The translations under genes and the position numbers were made by a program. From positions 372,001 to 436,000 of the forward strand of contig CAWEZC010000010.1 in NCBI GenBank assembly GCA_963813495.1: a stretch of DNA of 64,000 nt. The letters are read 5' to 3'. This DNA comes from JACVRW01 sp963813495 (GTDB taxonomy: Bacteria; Actinomycetota; Thermoleophilia; Solirubrobacterales; Thermoleophilaceae). Shown here piece by piece: positions 40,687 through 50,839 of the stretch. The notes beneath the pieces were generated by a model. That model did no database searches. It was not told the DNA's origin and was given only the letters and a program-made list of their open reading frames with translations. Each line of letters opens with the position of its first letter. Position 1 is the stretch's first letter.

Positions 40687-41438
40687 TGGGACGGCGCGAG
40701 GCCTACGCGCCGGGAAGCTTTTGCTGGGCCGATGTCGGCGCCGCCGACCGCGAGGCCGCCAAGACCTTCTTCGCCGAGCTGTTCGGCTGGGCGCACGAGG
40801 ACCAGACCGGTTCACGCGGCAACGTCTACACGTTCCTTTCGAAGGATGGTGCCGTGGTGGCCGGCCTGCGCGAGGGGCCGCCGTTCTGGCTCTCCTACGT
40901 GTCGGTCGAGGATCTGGACGCCACGCTGGCGCAGGCGCGCGAGGCCGGCGCCGCGCTGCAGGACGAGCCCTACGAGGTGGCGCCTGCGGGACGCATGGCG
41001 GTCCTGGATGATCCCCAGGGCGCGGCCTTCGGGCTCTGGCAGGCGTATGACTTCCCCGGTGCCGGGCTGGTCAACGATGTGGGCGCGATGGTCTGGCAGC
41101 ACCTGGCCACCAACGACGTGGACGCCGCCAAGGACTGGTACTCGGGGCTGTTCGGCTGGACCTGGGAGGAGCTCGAGGGGGCGCCGGGCTGGTGGAATGC
41201 CCGCGGCCGTGACGGCCGGCTGGCGGGGAGCGTGGCCGTGCTGCCCGTGGGCGGAGTCCCGCCCAACTGGCAGGTGAGCTTTACGGTCGAGGACGCCGTG
41301 ATGGCCTGCGAGCGGGTGGAGCAGCAGGGCGGATCGGTCACCCTGCCGCGCATGGACACCCCTGTGGGAGGAATAGCGGTCGTGAGCGACCCGCAGGGCG
41401 CTCCCATGGGCCTTTTCGACGGCGTGCCCGAGCCGTAG
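40686..41438 (+). CDS. Two-domain VOC family protein, paralogue of the preceding gene
   Basis: A 250-aa double VOC protein. FCWADVGAADREAAKTFFAELFGW and AMVWQHLATNDVDAAKDWYSGLFGW are the two strand-helix starts; each half ends DDPQGAAFGLWQA or DPQGAPMGLFDG. It shares its layout and many residues with the protein just upstream. ATG 40686 shares one base with the upstream stop (TGATG). The function is unknown; a tandem duplicate with similar substrate is inferred. Confidence 0.9.
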   Translation: MGRREAYAPGSFCWADVGAADREAAKTFFAELFGWAHEDQTGSRGNVYTFLSKDGAVVAGLREGPPFWLSYVSVEDLDATLAQAREAGAALQDEPYEVAPAGRMAVLDDPQGAAFGLWQAYDFPGAGLVNDVGAMVWQHLATNDVDAAKDWYSGLFGWTWEELEGAPGWWNARGRDGRLAGSVAVLPVGGVPPNWQVSFTVEDAVMACERVEQQGGSVTLPRMDTPVGGIAVVSDPQGAPMGLFDGVPEP

Positions 41439-41673
41439 GAGCTGCCGGCGCGGAGCGATGATCTTCAGCAGCGGCAGCGCCCGCAGCCTGGCCGGCAGGA
41501 ACAGCCGGGCCACGGCGCGATCGCCGGCCACCGTCACTCGTGTGACCCGTGCGCCGCGGAAGGCGCGCGGGTTCACGCCACCAAGACGCTCCCCAACACC
41601 GATCCCGCTGCCCCCGGCCGGCCACAACGGCGCGATCATGGACTGGGTGCGCGCGGCTCGCCGACGCAGGCCG
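41439..41673. other. 235-bp intergenic region
   Basis: No convincing gene. On the minus strand, one frame (from about 41639) reads GVNPRAFRGARVTRVTVAGDRAVARLF and looks protein-like, but it runs on into the VOC gene and has no recognised partner. It may be a gene remnant. No terminator-like hairpin with a T-run is seen. Confidence 0.4.
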
Positions 41674-42534
41674 TCAGCCGTAGGGCTCGTCCCGCTCGCG
41701 CACGGCCTCCTTGAAGCCGAGCTCGGCCGCCCGCTGCTGGAAGGCGTAGCCCTCCGGCGTGTGTCGTGCGATGCCGTCGAAGAAGACGCCCAGCGACTGG
41801 GTGGCCTGGAGGCCCTGCGCGTAGAGCGTCTGGTTGACGAGCAGCTTCATCATCACCAGCTGGTTGACCGGCGTCAGCGCGATGCGCTGTAGCAGCGCCT
41901 CGAAGCGCTCGTCGAGCTCGCCGGCGGGCGGCGCCTCGATCGCCAGGCCCCATTCGAGCGCTGTGATGCCGTCGATCAGGTCGCCCGTGAAGAGCAGGCG
42001 CTTGGCCCGCTGGTCACCCACGCGAAAGGCCCACAGGGCCGAGGTGGGGACGCCCCACACCCGCGCGGGCGGATAGCCGATGCGGGCGTCGTCGGCCATC
42101 AGCAGCAGATCCGAGCAGAGCGCCATGTCGGTGCCGCCGGCCACGCAGAAGCCGTGCACCTTGCACACCACCGGCTTGTCTGAGTGAAAGAGGCTCATGA
42201 AGCCGCGCAGGTTGCGGCTCATCATCTGCCAGTCGGTCACCGGGTCCCAGGGCACGGACGGGTCGTGGCCCGGTGGCTCGGTCTCGGCGTACTCGACCAG
42301 GTCGTAGCCGCCGCAGAAGCCCTTGCCGTTGCCGGCCAGCGCGATGACGTGCACGTGGGGATCGAGGTTGGCCTGTTCCACGCAGGCCGCCAGCTCGCGT
42401 GGCATCTCCATGGTGATGCCGTTACCGCGCTCGGGGCGGTCGAGCGTGATGCGCGCGACCCGGCCGGTGACCTCGTAGGTGAGCGTCTGAGGTATGAAAT
42501 TCGTCTCGACTTTCTGCCTAGGCGGCGAGCGCAC
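41674..42534 (-). CDS. Enoyl-CoA hydratase/isomerase family protein
   Basis: A 286-aa crotonase-fold protein. The oxyanion-hole segments are VIALAGNGKGFCGGYDL and KVHGFCVAGGTDMALCSDLLLM; the start ARITLDRPERGNGI is typical. One canonical catalytic Glu position lies in the region after GVPTSALWAFRVG, where the usual residues are not obvious, so the exact reaction is unknown. ATG 42534 overlaps the end of the acyl-CoA dehydrogenase gene by 17 nt; the next possible start is far inside the domain. Together the two genes suggest a small fatty-acid or branched-acid oxidation unit. Confidence 0.9.
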   Translation of the reverse strand: MRSPPRQKVETNFIPQTLTYEVTGRVARITLDRPERGNGITMEMPRELAACVEQANLDPHVHVIALAGNGKGFCGGYDLVEYAETEPPGHDPSVPWDPVTDWQMMSRNLRGFMSLFHSDKPVVCKVHGFCVAGGTDMALCSDLLLMADDARIGYPPARVWGVPTSALWAFRVGDQRAKRLLFTGDLIDGITALEWGLAIEAPPAGELDERFEALLQRIALTPVNQLVMMKLLVNQTLYAQGLQATQSLGVFFDGIARHTPEGYAFQQRAAELGFKEAVRERDEPYG

Positions 42535-44092
42535 GCTCGATGATCGCCGGCGCGTCGACGCCCGCGGGCAGAGTGCCGAATACCCGCCCGCCTGCCCCGT
42601 CGAGGCGCCCGGCGCAGAACGCGTCGGCCACTGCGGGCGGGGCGTGGCGCACCAGCAGGCTGGCCTGAAGGGCCAGGGCCAGATCGCCGACGACTCTGCG
42701 CGCCTCGAACTCCGGGTCCTGCGGGACGTAGCCCGCGAGCCGGTCGAGCCGGAAGTCGAGCAGCGCGTTGCCGCCGCGCGCGAGCTCGCACTCGGCCAGG
42801 AAGGCGGGCAGCGCCTCGGGCTCCCGGCCCAGCGCGCGCAGAACGTCGAGGGCCGAGACGTTGCCCGAGCCCTCCCAGATCGAGTTGAGCGGCGAATCGC
42901 GCACCAGGCGAGGCATTCCGGACTCCTCCACGTACCCGTTGCCGCCCAGGCACTCGAGCGCCTCGGTGGCGTGAGCCGGCGCGCGCTTGCAGACCCAGTG
43001 CTTCATCACCGCGGTGGCGATGCGGCGAAACGGGGCGTCACCCTCGTCGTAGGCCCGTGCCACGCGCAGCGCCGTGACCGTTGCCGCCTCGGACTCGATG
43101 GCGAGGTCGGCGAGCACGTTCTGCATCAGCGGCTGGTCGGCCAGCTGCTTCCCGAAGGCCGACCGGTGGCGGGCGTGGTGCACCGCCTGCACGAGCCCCC
43201 AGCGCATCGCGGTGGCCGAGCCGATCAGGCAGTCGAGCCGGGTGTGGTTGACCATGCGGATGATCGTCCGGACGCCCCGGCCCTCCTCGCCTACGAGGCG
43301 CGCCTTGACCCGCTCGAACTCCACCTCGCTCGAGGGGAGCGAGCGGGTCCCGAGCTTGTCCTTGAGGCGCTGGATGCGAAAGCCGGGATCGCTCGACTCG
43401 AAGAGGAAGCAGGACAGCCCGCCCGGCGCCTGGGCGAGCGTCAGGAAGACGTCGCAGGAGGGGTAGGAGCAGAACCACTTGTGGCCGGTCAGCTCGTGGA
43501 GGCCGTCGCCCGCCGGCTCGGCCCGAGTGGTGTTGGCACGGACGTCGGAACCGCCCTGCTTCTCGGTCATGGCCATGCCGGCGAGGGCGCCGTCGCCGTA
43601 GGACGGCCTGGTCAGCCGCGGCTCCCACTCGGCCGCCAGCTCGGGCTCCTCGCGCAGCGCGGGGATCGCCGAGTAGGTCATCGAGACCGGGCACATCACC
43701 CCAGAGTTGACCTGGCTCCATGTGTACATCAGGGCCGCTCGGACAACGTGAGCTCCGGGCTGGGGGTCGCGCCAGGGCAGGGCGTGGATCTCGCGTTCGA
43801 TGGCTTGTCGCAGGCACCAGTGCCACGAGGGATCGAGCTCGACCTCGTCCACGCGGTTGCCGTAGCGATCGTGGCTGCGCAGCACCGGCTCGTTGCGCTC
43901 GGCGCGCTCCGAGTGGGCGAGCGCCGCGGGGCTGCCGGCGAGCTCGCCGGTGTCGCGCAGGCGGTCGACGCCCCAGCCACCACCCTCGCGCTCGAGGGCC
44001 TCGCGCAGCGAAAGGTCGGCCTCGAACACGTTGTAGGGCACCAGCGGCGGGGCTTGGTTTACGACCTCGTGCGTCGTGCCGGAGGTGAGCAT
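42518..44092 (-). CDS. Acyl-CoA dehydrogenase, AidB-like
   Basis: A 524-aa flavoprotein of the AidB/isovaleryl-CoA-dehydrogenase-like group. Key segments are MAMTEKQGGSDVRANTT (FAD-binding), ELTGHKWFCSYPSCDVFLTLAQ and ECLGGNGYVEESGMPRLVRDS, with the catalytic Glu expected in the last region. The N-terminal extension (residues 1-85, with PPLVPYNVFEADLSLREAL) is typical of the AidB family, whose members may bind DNA and respond to alkylation; that role is not established here. It precedes the enoyl-CoA hydratase gene, which it overlaps. Confidence 0.92.
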   Translation of the reverse strand: MLTSGTTHEVVNQAPPLVPYNVFEADLSLREALEREGGGWGVDRLRDTGELAGSPAALAHSERAERNEPVLRSHDRYGNRVDEVELDPSWHWCLRQAIEREIHALPWRDPQPGAHVVRAALMYTWSQVNSGVMCPVSMTYSAIPALREEPELAAEWEPRLTRPSYGDGALAGMAMTEKQGGSDVRANTTRAEPAGDGLHELTGHKWFCSYPSCDVFLTLAQAPGGLSCFLFESSDPGFRIQRLKDKLGTRSLPSSEVEFERVKARLVGEEGRGVRTIIRMVNHTRLDCLIGSATAMRWGLVQAVHHARHRSAFGKQLADQPLMQNVLADLAIESEAATVTALRVARAYDEGDAPFRRIATAVMKHWVCKRAPAHATEALECLGGNGYVEESGMPRLVRDSPLNSIWEGSGNVSALDVLRALGREPEALPAFLAECELARGGNALLDFRLDRLAGYVPQDPEFEARRVVGDLALALQASLLVRHAPPAVADAFCAGRLDGAGGRVFGTLPAGVDAPAIIERALAA

Positions 44093-44171
44093 GCCTCAAG
44101 TCTGCCTCATCCGGTCCTCGAGGCAAGCTTCGGAAGTTCTCCCGCGGCGTCCCTATGCTTCCCCGGCCTTC

Positions 44172-45312
44172 ATGTCAGTGAACTTCCTCAACAAGGTGCT
44201 TCTCGCCGCCGTCCTGCTCTTGCTCGCCGGCGTGCCGGCCGCCTCGGCGGCGGGGCGCAGCGTTCCGCATGGCTTCTTCGGAGTGCACTGGACCCCCGAG
44301 CTGGTGGCCACGCCGGCCGACGCCCAGGACTTCCAGTGGGACCTGATGGCGTCCTCGGGGGTGGAGTCCCTGCGCGCCGATTTCTTCTGGCCCTCCGCCC
44401 AGCCCACCCGTGGTCAGCCGATCGACTTCTCGCTCTCGGACGGGCTCGTCCGGCGCGCCGCGCTGCGCGACATCGAACTGCTGCCGGTGGTCAACGAGGC
44501 GCCGCGCTGGGCTCGGGCCTTCCCCAGGTTCGTCAAGTCGCCCCCGCGCGACCCCGCCACCTACACGCGCTATCTGGCCGCGCTGGTGGACCGCTACGGG
44601 TCCGACGGCAGCTTCTGGACTGAGAACCCCGACCTGCCCAAGAAGCCGGTGCGCGACTGGCAGATCTGGAACGAGCCCCACTTGCGCCTGTACTGGAACG
44701 CCCCGGAGAGCAGCAAGTGGGCGCACCCCGGCGGGTACGGCCGGCTGCTGCGAGCCGCCTACAGGACGGTCAAGGCTCACGACCGCGACCGCCCGGGTCG
44801 TGCTGGCGGGCATCACCCAGCGCGCCTGGGAGGAGATCGACGACATGTACGCCCGCGGCGGCATCAAGGGCCACTTCGACGTCGCCGCCCTGCAGATCTT
44901 CCCTCAGACCGTGAAGCGCTCGGTACTGGCAACGCGGCTCTTTCGCCAGGCCTTGAACCGGCGCGGCGACCGTGCCAAGCCGATCTTCCTGACTGAGCTC
45001 AGCTGGCCGGCTTCCAGAGGCCGCACGCGCAGGATCAAGTACCTGGCCCACGAGACCAAGCGCAGCATGGCCACCAAGCTGGCCCAGGCCTACGACGCGC
45101 TGGCGCGCCGCCGCCGGGCGCTCGGCCTGGCGCGGGTCTATTGGTTCACCTGGGCCACGCCCTACGGCCGTGGCGGGAGCGTGTTCAACTACGCCGGGCT
45201 GCAGGCCTACAGCAACGGACGGTACGTCGCCCAGCCCGCCCTGGGTGCCTTCCAGCGCAAGGCGCGCCAGCTCCAGGGCTGCCAGAAGAACGCGCAGGGC
45301 ACCTGTAAATGA
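44172..45312 (+). pseudogene. Secreted glycoside hydrolase (cellulase/GH5-GH39-like), one frameshift
   Basis: A protein of about 380 aa with signal peptide KVLLAAVLLLLAGVPAASA. The barrel holds the acid/base Glu in WQIWNEPH and the nucleophile Glu in IFLTELSWPAS. The frame shifts near 44790: the first part ends YRTVKAHDRD and the second resumes RVVLAGITQRAWEEIDDMY. Two cysteines close to the C-terminus (CQKNAQGTC) match a paralogue at 46962-48159. One shift in an otherwise well-preserved gene suggests an indel error. TATGCT 12 nt before ATG 44172 may be its promoter. Its substrate may be the cell's own exopolysaccharide. Confidence 0.8.
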
Positions 45313-45327
45313 GGTAGAACAGCAGGC

Positions 45328-46914
45328 ATGACCCGCTCGTTCGCCCGGATGTTGGCTGCTGCCGTCACCGTCGCACTGTGTCTCGCACCCTCGGCCCTCG
45401 CCGCCAAGGGCTTCTCCTACGGAGTGGCCGCGGGTGAGATCTCCTCGTCGAGCGCGGTGTTGTGGGGCAAGGCGGCCAAGAGCGGCAAGTACACGCTCCA
45501 GGTGGCCCGCGACAAGCGCTTCCGGCGCGGCCTGAGCGCCAAGCTCGTGCGCGCCGAGGCGGGCAACGACAACACCGTGCAGGCCAAGGTGGGCAGGCTC
45601 CGCGCGGGCACTCGCCACTACTACCGCTTCGTCGGCAAGAAGGGCCGCAAGAGCGCCACCGGAACTTTCGTCACCGCACCCGGAAGCTCCGCCGACGCCA
45701 CGCTCGAGTTTGCCTACACCGGCGACACCGACTTCACTCCCGCGCCGGGCCAGACCACGCCCTTCTGGAACACCGGCGGCGTCTTCAGTCGCATGAAGGC
45801 CGAGCGCAACGACTTCAACATCCATTTCGGCGACACGATCTACTCGGACAGCGAGGTGCCGGGCGCGCTCGAGCCGATCGCGCTCACGGTGGCGCAGAAG
45901 TGGGCCAAGTACAAGGTCAACGTGGGCAACGGGCCGCTGCAGGCCCTGCGCAGGTCGGCCGGCTTCTTCTCGCACTGGGACGACCACGAGTTCGTCAACG
46001 ACTTCTCGCCCAACGAGAACACCTTCTCCAACGACGTCAACATCAACGGCCGCACGCTTTACAAGCGCAGCGTCAAGGCGTTCCGCAACTACTCCCCGGT
46101 GCGCTGGACCTCCAAGGACGGCCTCTACCGCACCGTCCGCTGGGGCCGCAACGTGGAGCTGTTCTTCCTCGACCAGCGCTCGTTCCGCAGCGCGAAGGCC
46201 GACGAGGGCGGTATCTGCAACAACCCCTCGACCGGCGAGCCCGACGTGGCGCCGACCGCTCCGCAAGCGGTGCGCAACGTGTTCGCCGCGCTGGTGCCTC
46301 CGCTGGCCCAGCCGGTGGCCCAGGCCTGCCTCGACGCGATTCGCAGCGAGCGCCGCACCTACCTGGGCGCGCGCCAGCTCAAGCGCTTCCTCGGCGACAT
46401 CCGCGGATCCAAGGCCCGCTTCAAGATCGTGATGAACGAGCTTCCGATCCAGCAGTACTACGTGCTGCCCTACGACCGCTGGGAGGGCTACGAGGCCGAG
46501 CGCCAGCAGGTGCTGCGCGCCCTCCAGAACGTCAAGAACGTGGTCTTCCTGACCACCGACGTGCATGCCACGCTCGTCAACGACGCCCGCTTCCAGACCC
46601 TCGAGCAGGGCGGGGCCAAGGACAGCGGCATCCTCGACGTGACCGTCGGCTCGGCCGCCACCGCCAACCTGAGCCTGGAGATCGACACCGAGCTCGGCCG
46701 CCCCGGCACCGGCACGCTGGTCGACTCCGTCTTCTTCGAGACCGCGCCGCCCGGCGGCGTGGGCATGAAGTGCTCGATCGTCGACCAGTTCAGCTACGGC
46801 CAGGTCAAGGTCACGGCCAAGAAGCTGACGATCACGCCGAAGGGGATCGACGGCCGGCCGCAGGTCAACGGGACGAAGGCCTGCGGTCCGTTTGTGCTGA
46901 ATTTCCAGCGCTAA
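45328..46914 (+). CDS. Secreted PhoD-like alkaline phosphatase/phosphodiesterase
   Basis: A 528-aa exported enzyme. Signal peptide: residues 1-25, ending APSALA. An N-terminal Fn3/PhoD_N-type domain is followed by the metallophosphoesterase domain: AYTGDTDF, IHFGDTIYSDSE, HWDDHEFVND and LTTDVHATL provide the metal ligands. PhoD enzymes hydrolyse phosphodiesters with Ca2+ and Fe3+. It stands 15 nt after the glycosidase gene and could be co-transcribed. The frame is intact, in contrast to its neighbours. Confidence 0.92.
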   Translation: MTRSFARMLAAAVTVALCLAPSALAAKGFSYGVAAGEISSSSAVLWGKAAKSGKYTLQVARDKRFRRGLSAKLVRAEAGNDNTVQAKVGRLRAGTRHYYRFVGKKGRKSATGTFVTAPGSSADATLEFAYTGDTDFTPAPGQTTPFWNTGGVFSRMKAERNDFNIHFGDTIYSDSEVPGALEPIALTVAQKWAKYKVNVGNGPLQALRRSAGFFSHWDDHEFVNDFSPNENTFSNDVNINGRTLYKRSVKAFRNYSPVRWTSKDGLYRTVRWGRNVELFFLDQRSFRSAKADEGGICNNPSTGEPDVAPTAPQAVRNVFAALVPPLAQPVAQACLDAIRSERRTYLGARQLKRFLGDIRGSKARFKIVMNELPIQQYYVLPYDRWEGYEAERQQVLRALQNVKNVVFLTTDVHATLVNDARFQTLEQGGAKDSGILDVTVGSAATANLSLEIDTELGRPGTGTLVDSVFFETAPPGGVGMKCSIVDQFSYGQVKVTAKKLTITPKGIDGRPQVNGTKACGPFVLNFQR

Positions 46915-46948
46915 AGCGGTCTCCGTGAAGCCTCGGCGGCGTTGCTGC

Positions 46949-46954
46949 TACTTT
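46949..46954 (+). promoter_or_regulatory. Predicted leaderless -10 box (TACTTT) of the second glycosidase
   Basis: TACTTT ends 7 nt before GTG 46962, which fits leaderless expression and supports that start over the TTG at 46953. Confidence 0.45.
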
Positions 46955-46961
46955 GCCGCCG

Positions 46962-48159
46962 GTGACTAGGACGCCTCGCCTCGCCTTGCTCTTGGCCATC
47001 TCGATTCTCGCGACCCTCGCGGCCGCGGCACCCGCCGATGCGGCCAAACGAAAGGTTCCGTTCGGGTTCTTCGGGACCGTGCTCGACACCTCGCAGAGCG
47101 ACCGCATGTCGGATGCCGCTCTCGACGGCCAGATGGCCAGCATGGCGCGATCGGGCGTCGAGTCGGTGCGGGTGTTCGTTCACCTGGGCGACAGTTGAGA
47201 CCTCCCCGGGGTCCTACGACTTTGCCCGGACCGATCGGGTCGTGCGCGCGGCGGCCGCGCACGGCCTGGACGTGCTGCCGATCGTGCTCGGCACCCCGGT
47301 CTGGGCCTCGAGCAACCCCTCCGACCCTCAGCGCGCGCTCCTCTACGCGCCCACGGATCCGCAGCCTACGCGAACTTCATGACCATGCTGGTCCAACCGT
47401 TACGGGCCGCGCGGCTCGTTCTGGGCCAGCTCCGGAACGCCACGGGTGCCGATCCGTGCCTGGCAGATCTGGAACGAGCCGGCGGCGGACTTCTTCTGGG
47501 CCACCCGGCCGTGGCCCTCTTCCTACACCCGGCTGCTGAGGGCGGCCTACCGGGCGGTCCACCGCGCCGACCGCCGCGCCACGGTGGTGCTCGGCAGCCT
47601 GACCGGGGTGGGCGGGTCAACTCCGTGGAGCCAGATGCGCCAGCTCTACAAGGCCGGCGCCAAGGGCCTCTTCGATGCGGTTTCGGTCCACTTCTTCTCC
47701 GCTGCGCCGTCGGTGCGCGTGACCGCGGCCCAGACCGTCAAGGTGGCCCAGCTGCTGCGCAGGGAGATGCGCCGCCGCCGGGACGGCAGGAAGAAGATCT
47801 GGTTCACCGAGCTCACCTGGACGGCCGCGAAGGGGCGGATCCCGAGGAGCAGGGAACTGGGCTTCGAGACCACGCCCAAGGGGCAGGCCGCCCGGCTCAG
47901 GACCGTCTTCCCGCGACTGGCACGCGAGCGCAGGCGACAGGGCATCGGACGCGTCTACTGGTACACCTGGGCGTCCGAGTACGTGCCACGGCTGACGCCC
48001 TTCGGCCCGGGCACGCCCACGTTCCAGTATGCGGGCCTCAACCGCTGGGACGGTAGCGGGGACGGGTTCACCGCCCTGCCGATACTCGGCACGTTCGCCA
48101 AGACGGTCGCCCGCTTCGAGGGCTGTCGCAAGTCGGCGAACGCCCGGCGTTGCCGCTAG
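46962..48159 (+). pseudogene. Secreted glycoside hydrolase paralogue (frameshifted)
   Basis: A homologue of the enzyme at 44172-45312. The signal peptide (LALLLAISILATLAAAAPADA) and FGFFGTVLDTSQSDRMSDAAL lie in one frame; SPGSYDFARTDRVVRAAAAHGLDVLPIVLG in a second from about 47200; and WQIWNEPAADFFW (acid/base Glu), KIWFTELTWTAAKG (nucleophile Glu) and the end FEGCRKSANARRC in a third from about 47440. At least three indels are needed between 47190 and 47440. All catalytic residues survive. It ends exactly at the convergent flippase gene. It is the first of the exopolysaccharide-locus genes. Confidence 0.75.
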
Positions 48160-49527
48160 CGCCTTCGTGGCGCCAGCGCAGCGAAAGTGCGCAGCCGCCG
48201 GGGCGTGGGCACGAAGCTCCGCCAGGAGACCGCGGCCGGACGCGCTTGTAGGCAATGAGGCTGGCGAGGAAGATGGCTGCATAGGAGGCGGAGGAGACCA
48301 GGGCCGCCGCGGTGATGCCTCCGCTGCCGAGGAAGATGACCAGGCCGATGATGGTAACGACCATGCCCAGGAGCTGGGTAACCGTGGCCGTGAACGGCCG
48401 GCCGGCTGCGTAGATGCCCGGCGCTCAGGATCGACGCTCCGGCGAAGAGCACCGCTCCGGGGAGGAGGAGGCGCAGGGACTCGGCGGCGTCGCGGAAGTC
48501 GTCTCCGTAGACGAGGCCCAGCAGGGGCTCGCGCGAAGACCGCGAGGCCCAGCGCCAGGAGGCCCGCCGCGAGCCAGAGAGGCCCAGAGCGAGCCGATCA
48601 CCTTGAACGGCCCGCGCTCCGGGTCACGCGCTGCTGAGGGCAGCACGAGCCCAGCGAACGTGTTGGAGAGCTGGTAGACGATCAGCGAGATGTTGGTGGC
48701 CACGGAGTACAGGCCGACGCTGGCCGAGGCGACGAAGGCCGGCAGCATGGCCACGTCGAGCCGAGCGGTCACGTTCGCGGCGACGAGCGATCCCTGCCCG
48801 CGCACGCCAAACCACGCCGAACGCAGGCCGAGGTGCAGATCGAAGCGGCCTATGCCGAGGCTGCCGATGCTGCGCGCCATGCCGACGGCGAGGATCAAGC
48901 CCGCTCCTAGCGTGGAGACGAGCAGTGCGCTCTCGACGGTCAGGTCCTCCAGCCACCAGAGCACAACGAAGGTGATCGCTACGAGCAGCGGCTGGGCAAA
49001 GCGCAATACGTTGTAGAAGAGGAAGTCCTGCGTGCCGAGCAGGAGGCCGTAGTTCAGCTCGAGGCCCGATGACCACGACGATGGTGAACAAGAACCAGCG
49101 GCCGATGGTCACGGCCTGATCGTCGGTCGGAAAGATCGTCGGGAAGCAGGAGTTGGGCGAGCGCGACCCCGGTCGCCGCCAGCGGCAGGAGCATGAGCAC
49201 CCAGGTCGTGAGCAGGCTCGCGCCCTGCTCGGGCCGTCGCGCGATGAAGAAGCTGAGGCTCTGGGCCACTCCGAGCGCGAACAGGAAGCCCGTGAGCTGG
49301 CTGACCGTCGTGAGCGCCACCGTCACGCCACGTCCGCTTGGTCCCAGCGCCCTGGCGGTGACGACACCGGTGACGAGGTTGGCCACTAGTGTCAGGCCCG
49401 AGAAGAGGTATGTGATGAGGCCCGCGCGAACGAGTCCTCGAGACAGCAGCCGGCGCAGCGTGCCCTCGGAGAGCGCGGCGTCCGGGGGCGGCGAGGGCGG
49501 AGGCCCCCTTACGTCGTCCGCGGGCAT
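48156..49527 (-). pseudogene. Wzx-type oligosaccharide flippase (frameshifted)
   Basis: About 455 aa of a polysaccharide flippase (MATE/MVF superfamily), which moves lipid-linked repeats across the membrane. The start RAGLITYLFSGLTLVANLVTGVVTARALGPSGRG is diagnostic. Later pieces in other frames are LLVAITFVVLWWLEDLTVESALLVSTLGAGL, RLDVAMLPAFVASASVGLYSVATNIS and GLVIFLGSGGITAAALVSSASY, with the end RSFVPTPRRLRTFAAL. Shifts lie near 49080, 48530 and 48250. ATG 49527 has a TACGGT box 6 nt upstream. It shares its end with the convergent glycosidase gene. Confidence 0.78.
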
Positions 49528-49533
49528 CAGCAC

Positions 49534-49539
49534 ACCGTA
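49534..49539 (-). promoter_or_regulatory. Predicted leaderless -10 box (TACGGT) of the flippase
   Basis: On the minus strand TACGGT is followed by 6 nt (GTGCTG) and ATG 49527. This favours the ATG over the GTG two codons earlier. Confidence 0.45.
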
Positions 49540-49549
49540 GGGATGCTCG

Positions 49550-50804
49550 TCACCGAAGGCTGACGAGCACGACTTCGCCCTCCAGCGCCAGCGTCAGCCG
49601 CGAGACGCGCTCGTGTCGCTCGACCGGCCGTGTGGACAGTGCTGGGCGCCAGACCTCGACGTCCGCCCTTCGCGGCCGCCGAGCGACAACTCGACAGTGA
49701 GCGGTGCAGGGTCGACGGGGCGTCGTGCACTCGCGTCCCACACGGAAACCGGTCGCCAGAGTGCGATGATCATCGACCCGTCGCGCCTGGTCAGTGTGAG
49801 GTGCTTCAGCTTCGGGCCTGCCTGATCTGTGCGAAGCCCACGAGGGTAGCTTCGACGCAGGTCTTCCCGGTGAGCTCCGCGGGCGCGGATGAGCGTCTGG
49901 AGGGCCGTGAAGGCCGGTTTGGGCGAGAGGTCGTTTCTCAGGAGGCCGAAATGCTGCTGGGGATCCTCGAGGCCCGGGTCGGGCTTCCCGTCCACCAGCT
50001 CGTAGAGGAACGTGCGCCGCACTCCGGCGCCGAAGGAGGTGACCACCAGGCGTGGCAGATAGACCGCGGCCGTTTGCTCGGACACGGTGTGTGGTAGCCG
50101 GGTGCGGCGAGTGCGTTGTGGTAACCGGCCTCGGTGAAGACGGCCCCGTAGTCCCGGGCGGCGCGAGGGCGATCCGCGAGGGCCCGCTCCAGGGCGGCCT
50201 CGGGTGGATCGCCGCCGGCATAGGGATGGGCGTTGAACAACCCCGGTAGCTGCGCCGGGATGTCGGCGCGGCTGGAGGGGTCGACGAAGCTTGGTCCCAC
50301 CAAGGCCACCCCCCGGGTGCGCTCCTTCACCGCCGCCTCGAGCGCGGGCATGAAGGCCTGCAGTCGTGAGGACCAATCCGGGTCGCGGCCATCGTCGAGC
50401 TCGTTGGGGCCTTCGATGGCCTCGATGGCCCTGCCCATGACCAGCTGCGAGGCGTCCACGGCAACGGCGGGGTCCCCGGCCGGGTCGGCGATCAGAGTGC
50501 CACGGAGACCCTGCCGCGCAGCCGCCTGTAGACCCGCGGACAGGACCGGATTGGCACCGGCCGCGGCGTCACGAAAGTGCCTCGCGCCGAGCTCTCGCAT
50601 GCGGGACAGCACCCTCGCCCGGTCGGCGTAGGCCGTATCGGCGTAGCCCAGGTGGAGGTTCACCCCGATCGAGTCGATGAGAGCCTCCGCCGGCTGGCTG
50701 TCGGCGCTCAGGTCGGGCGCCTCCTCGTCGCCGCCGGCAATGATCACGAGCGCCGCTGCGCCCATGACCACGAGCGCGAGAACGCCGGCCAGTCGCCAGA
50801 TCAA
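49550..50804 (-). pseudogene. Membrane-anchored glycosidase-like protein (frameshifted)
   Basis: About 415 aa. One N-terminal helix (AGVLALVVMGAAALVIIAG) is followed by a barrel-like domain: SIGVNLHLGYADTAY, AIEAIEGPNELDDGRDPDW (possible acid/base Glu) and YGAVFTEAGYHNALA (possible nucleophile Glu). After a shift near 50100 it continues VSEQTAAVYLPRLVVTSFGAGVRRTFLYELVDG, and after another near 49680 it ends SRLTLALEGEVVLVSLR. The start appears to be TTG 50804. It resembles GH39/GH5-type proteins encoded in polysaccharide loci. The two shifts look like sequence errors. Confidence 0.7.
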
Positions 50805-50839
50805 GATGCTGCTCGTGCCACCGGCGGCCTAACGCGCAG

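Noticed and set aside
41439..41673. Small minus-strand gene reading GVNPRAFRGARVTRVTV
   Set aside because: No proper end before the VOC gene, no partner motif and no ribosome binding site; recorded only as a possible remnant.
42500..42512. Internal start for the enoyl-CoA hydratase that would avoid the overlap
   Set aside because: The valine codon there is GTC, not GTG, so it is not a usual start; ATG 42534 was kept.
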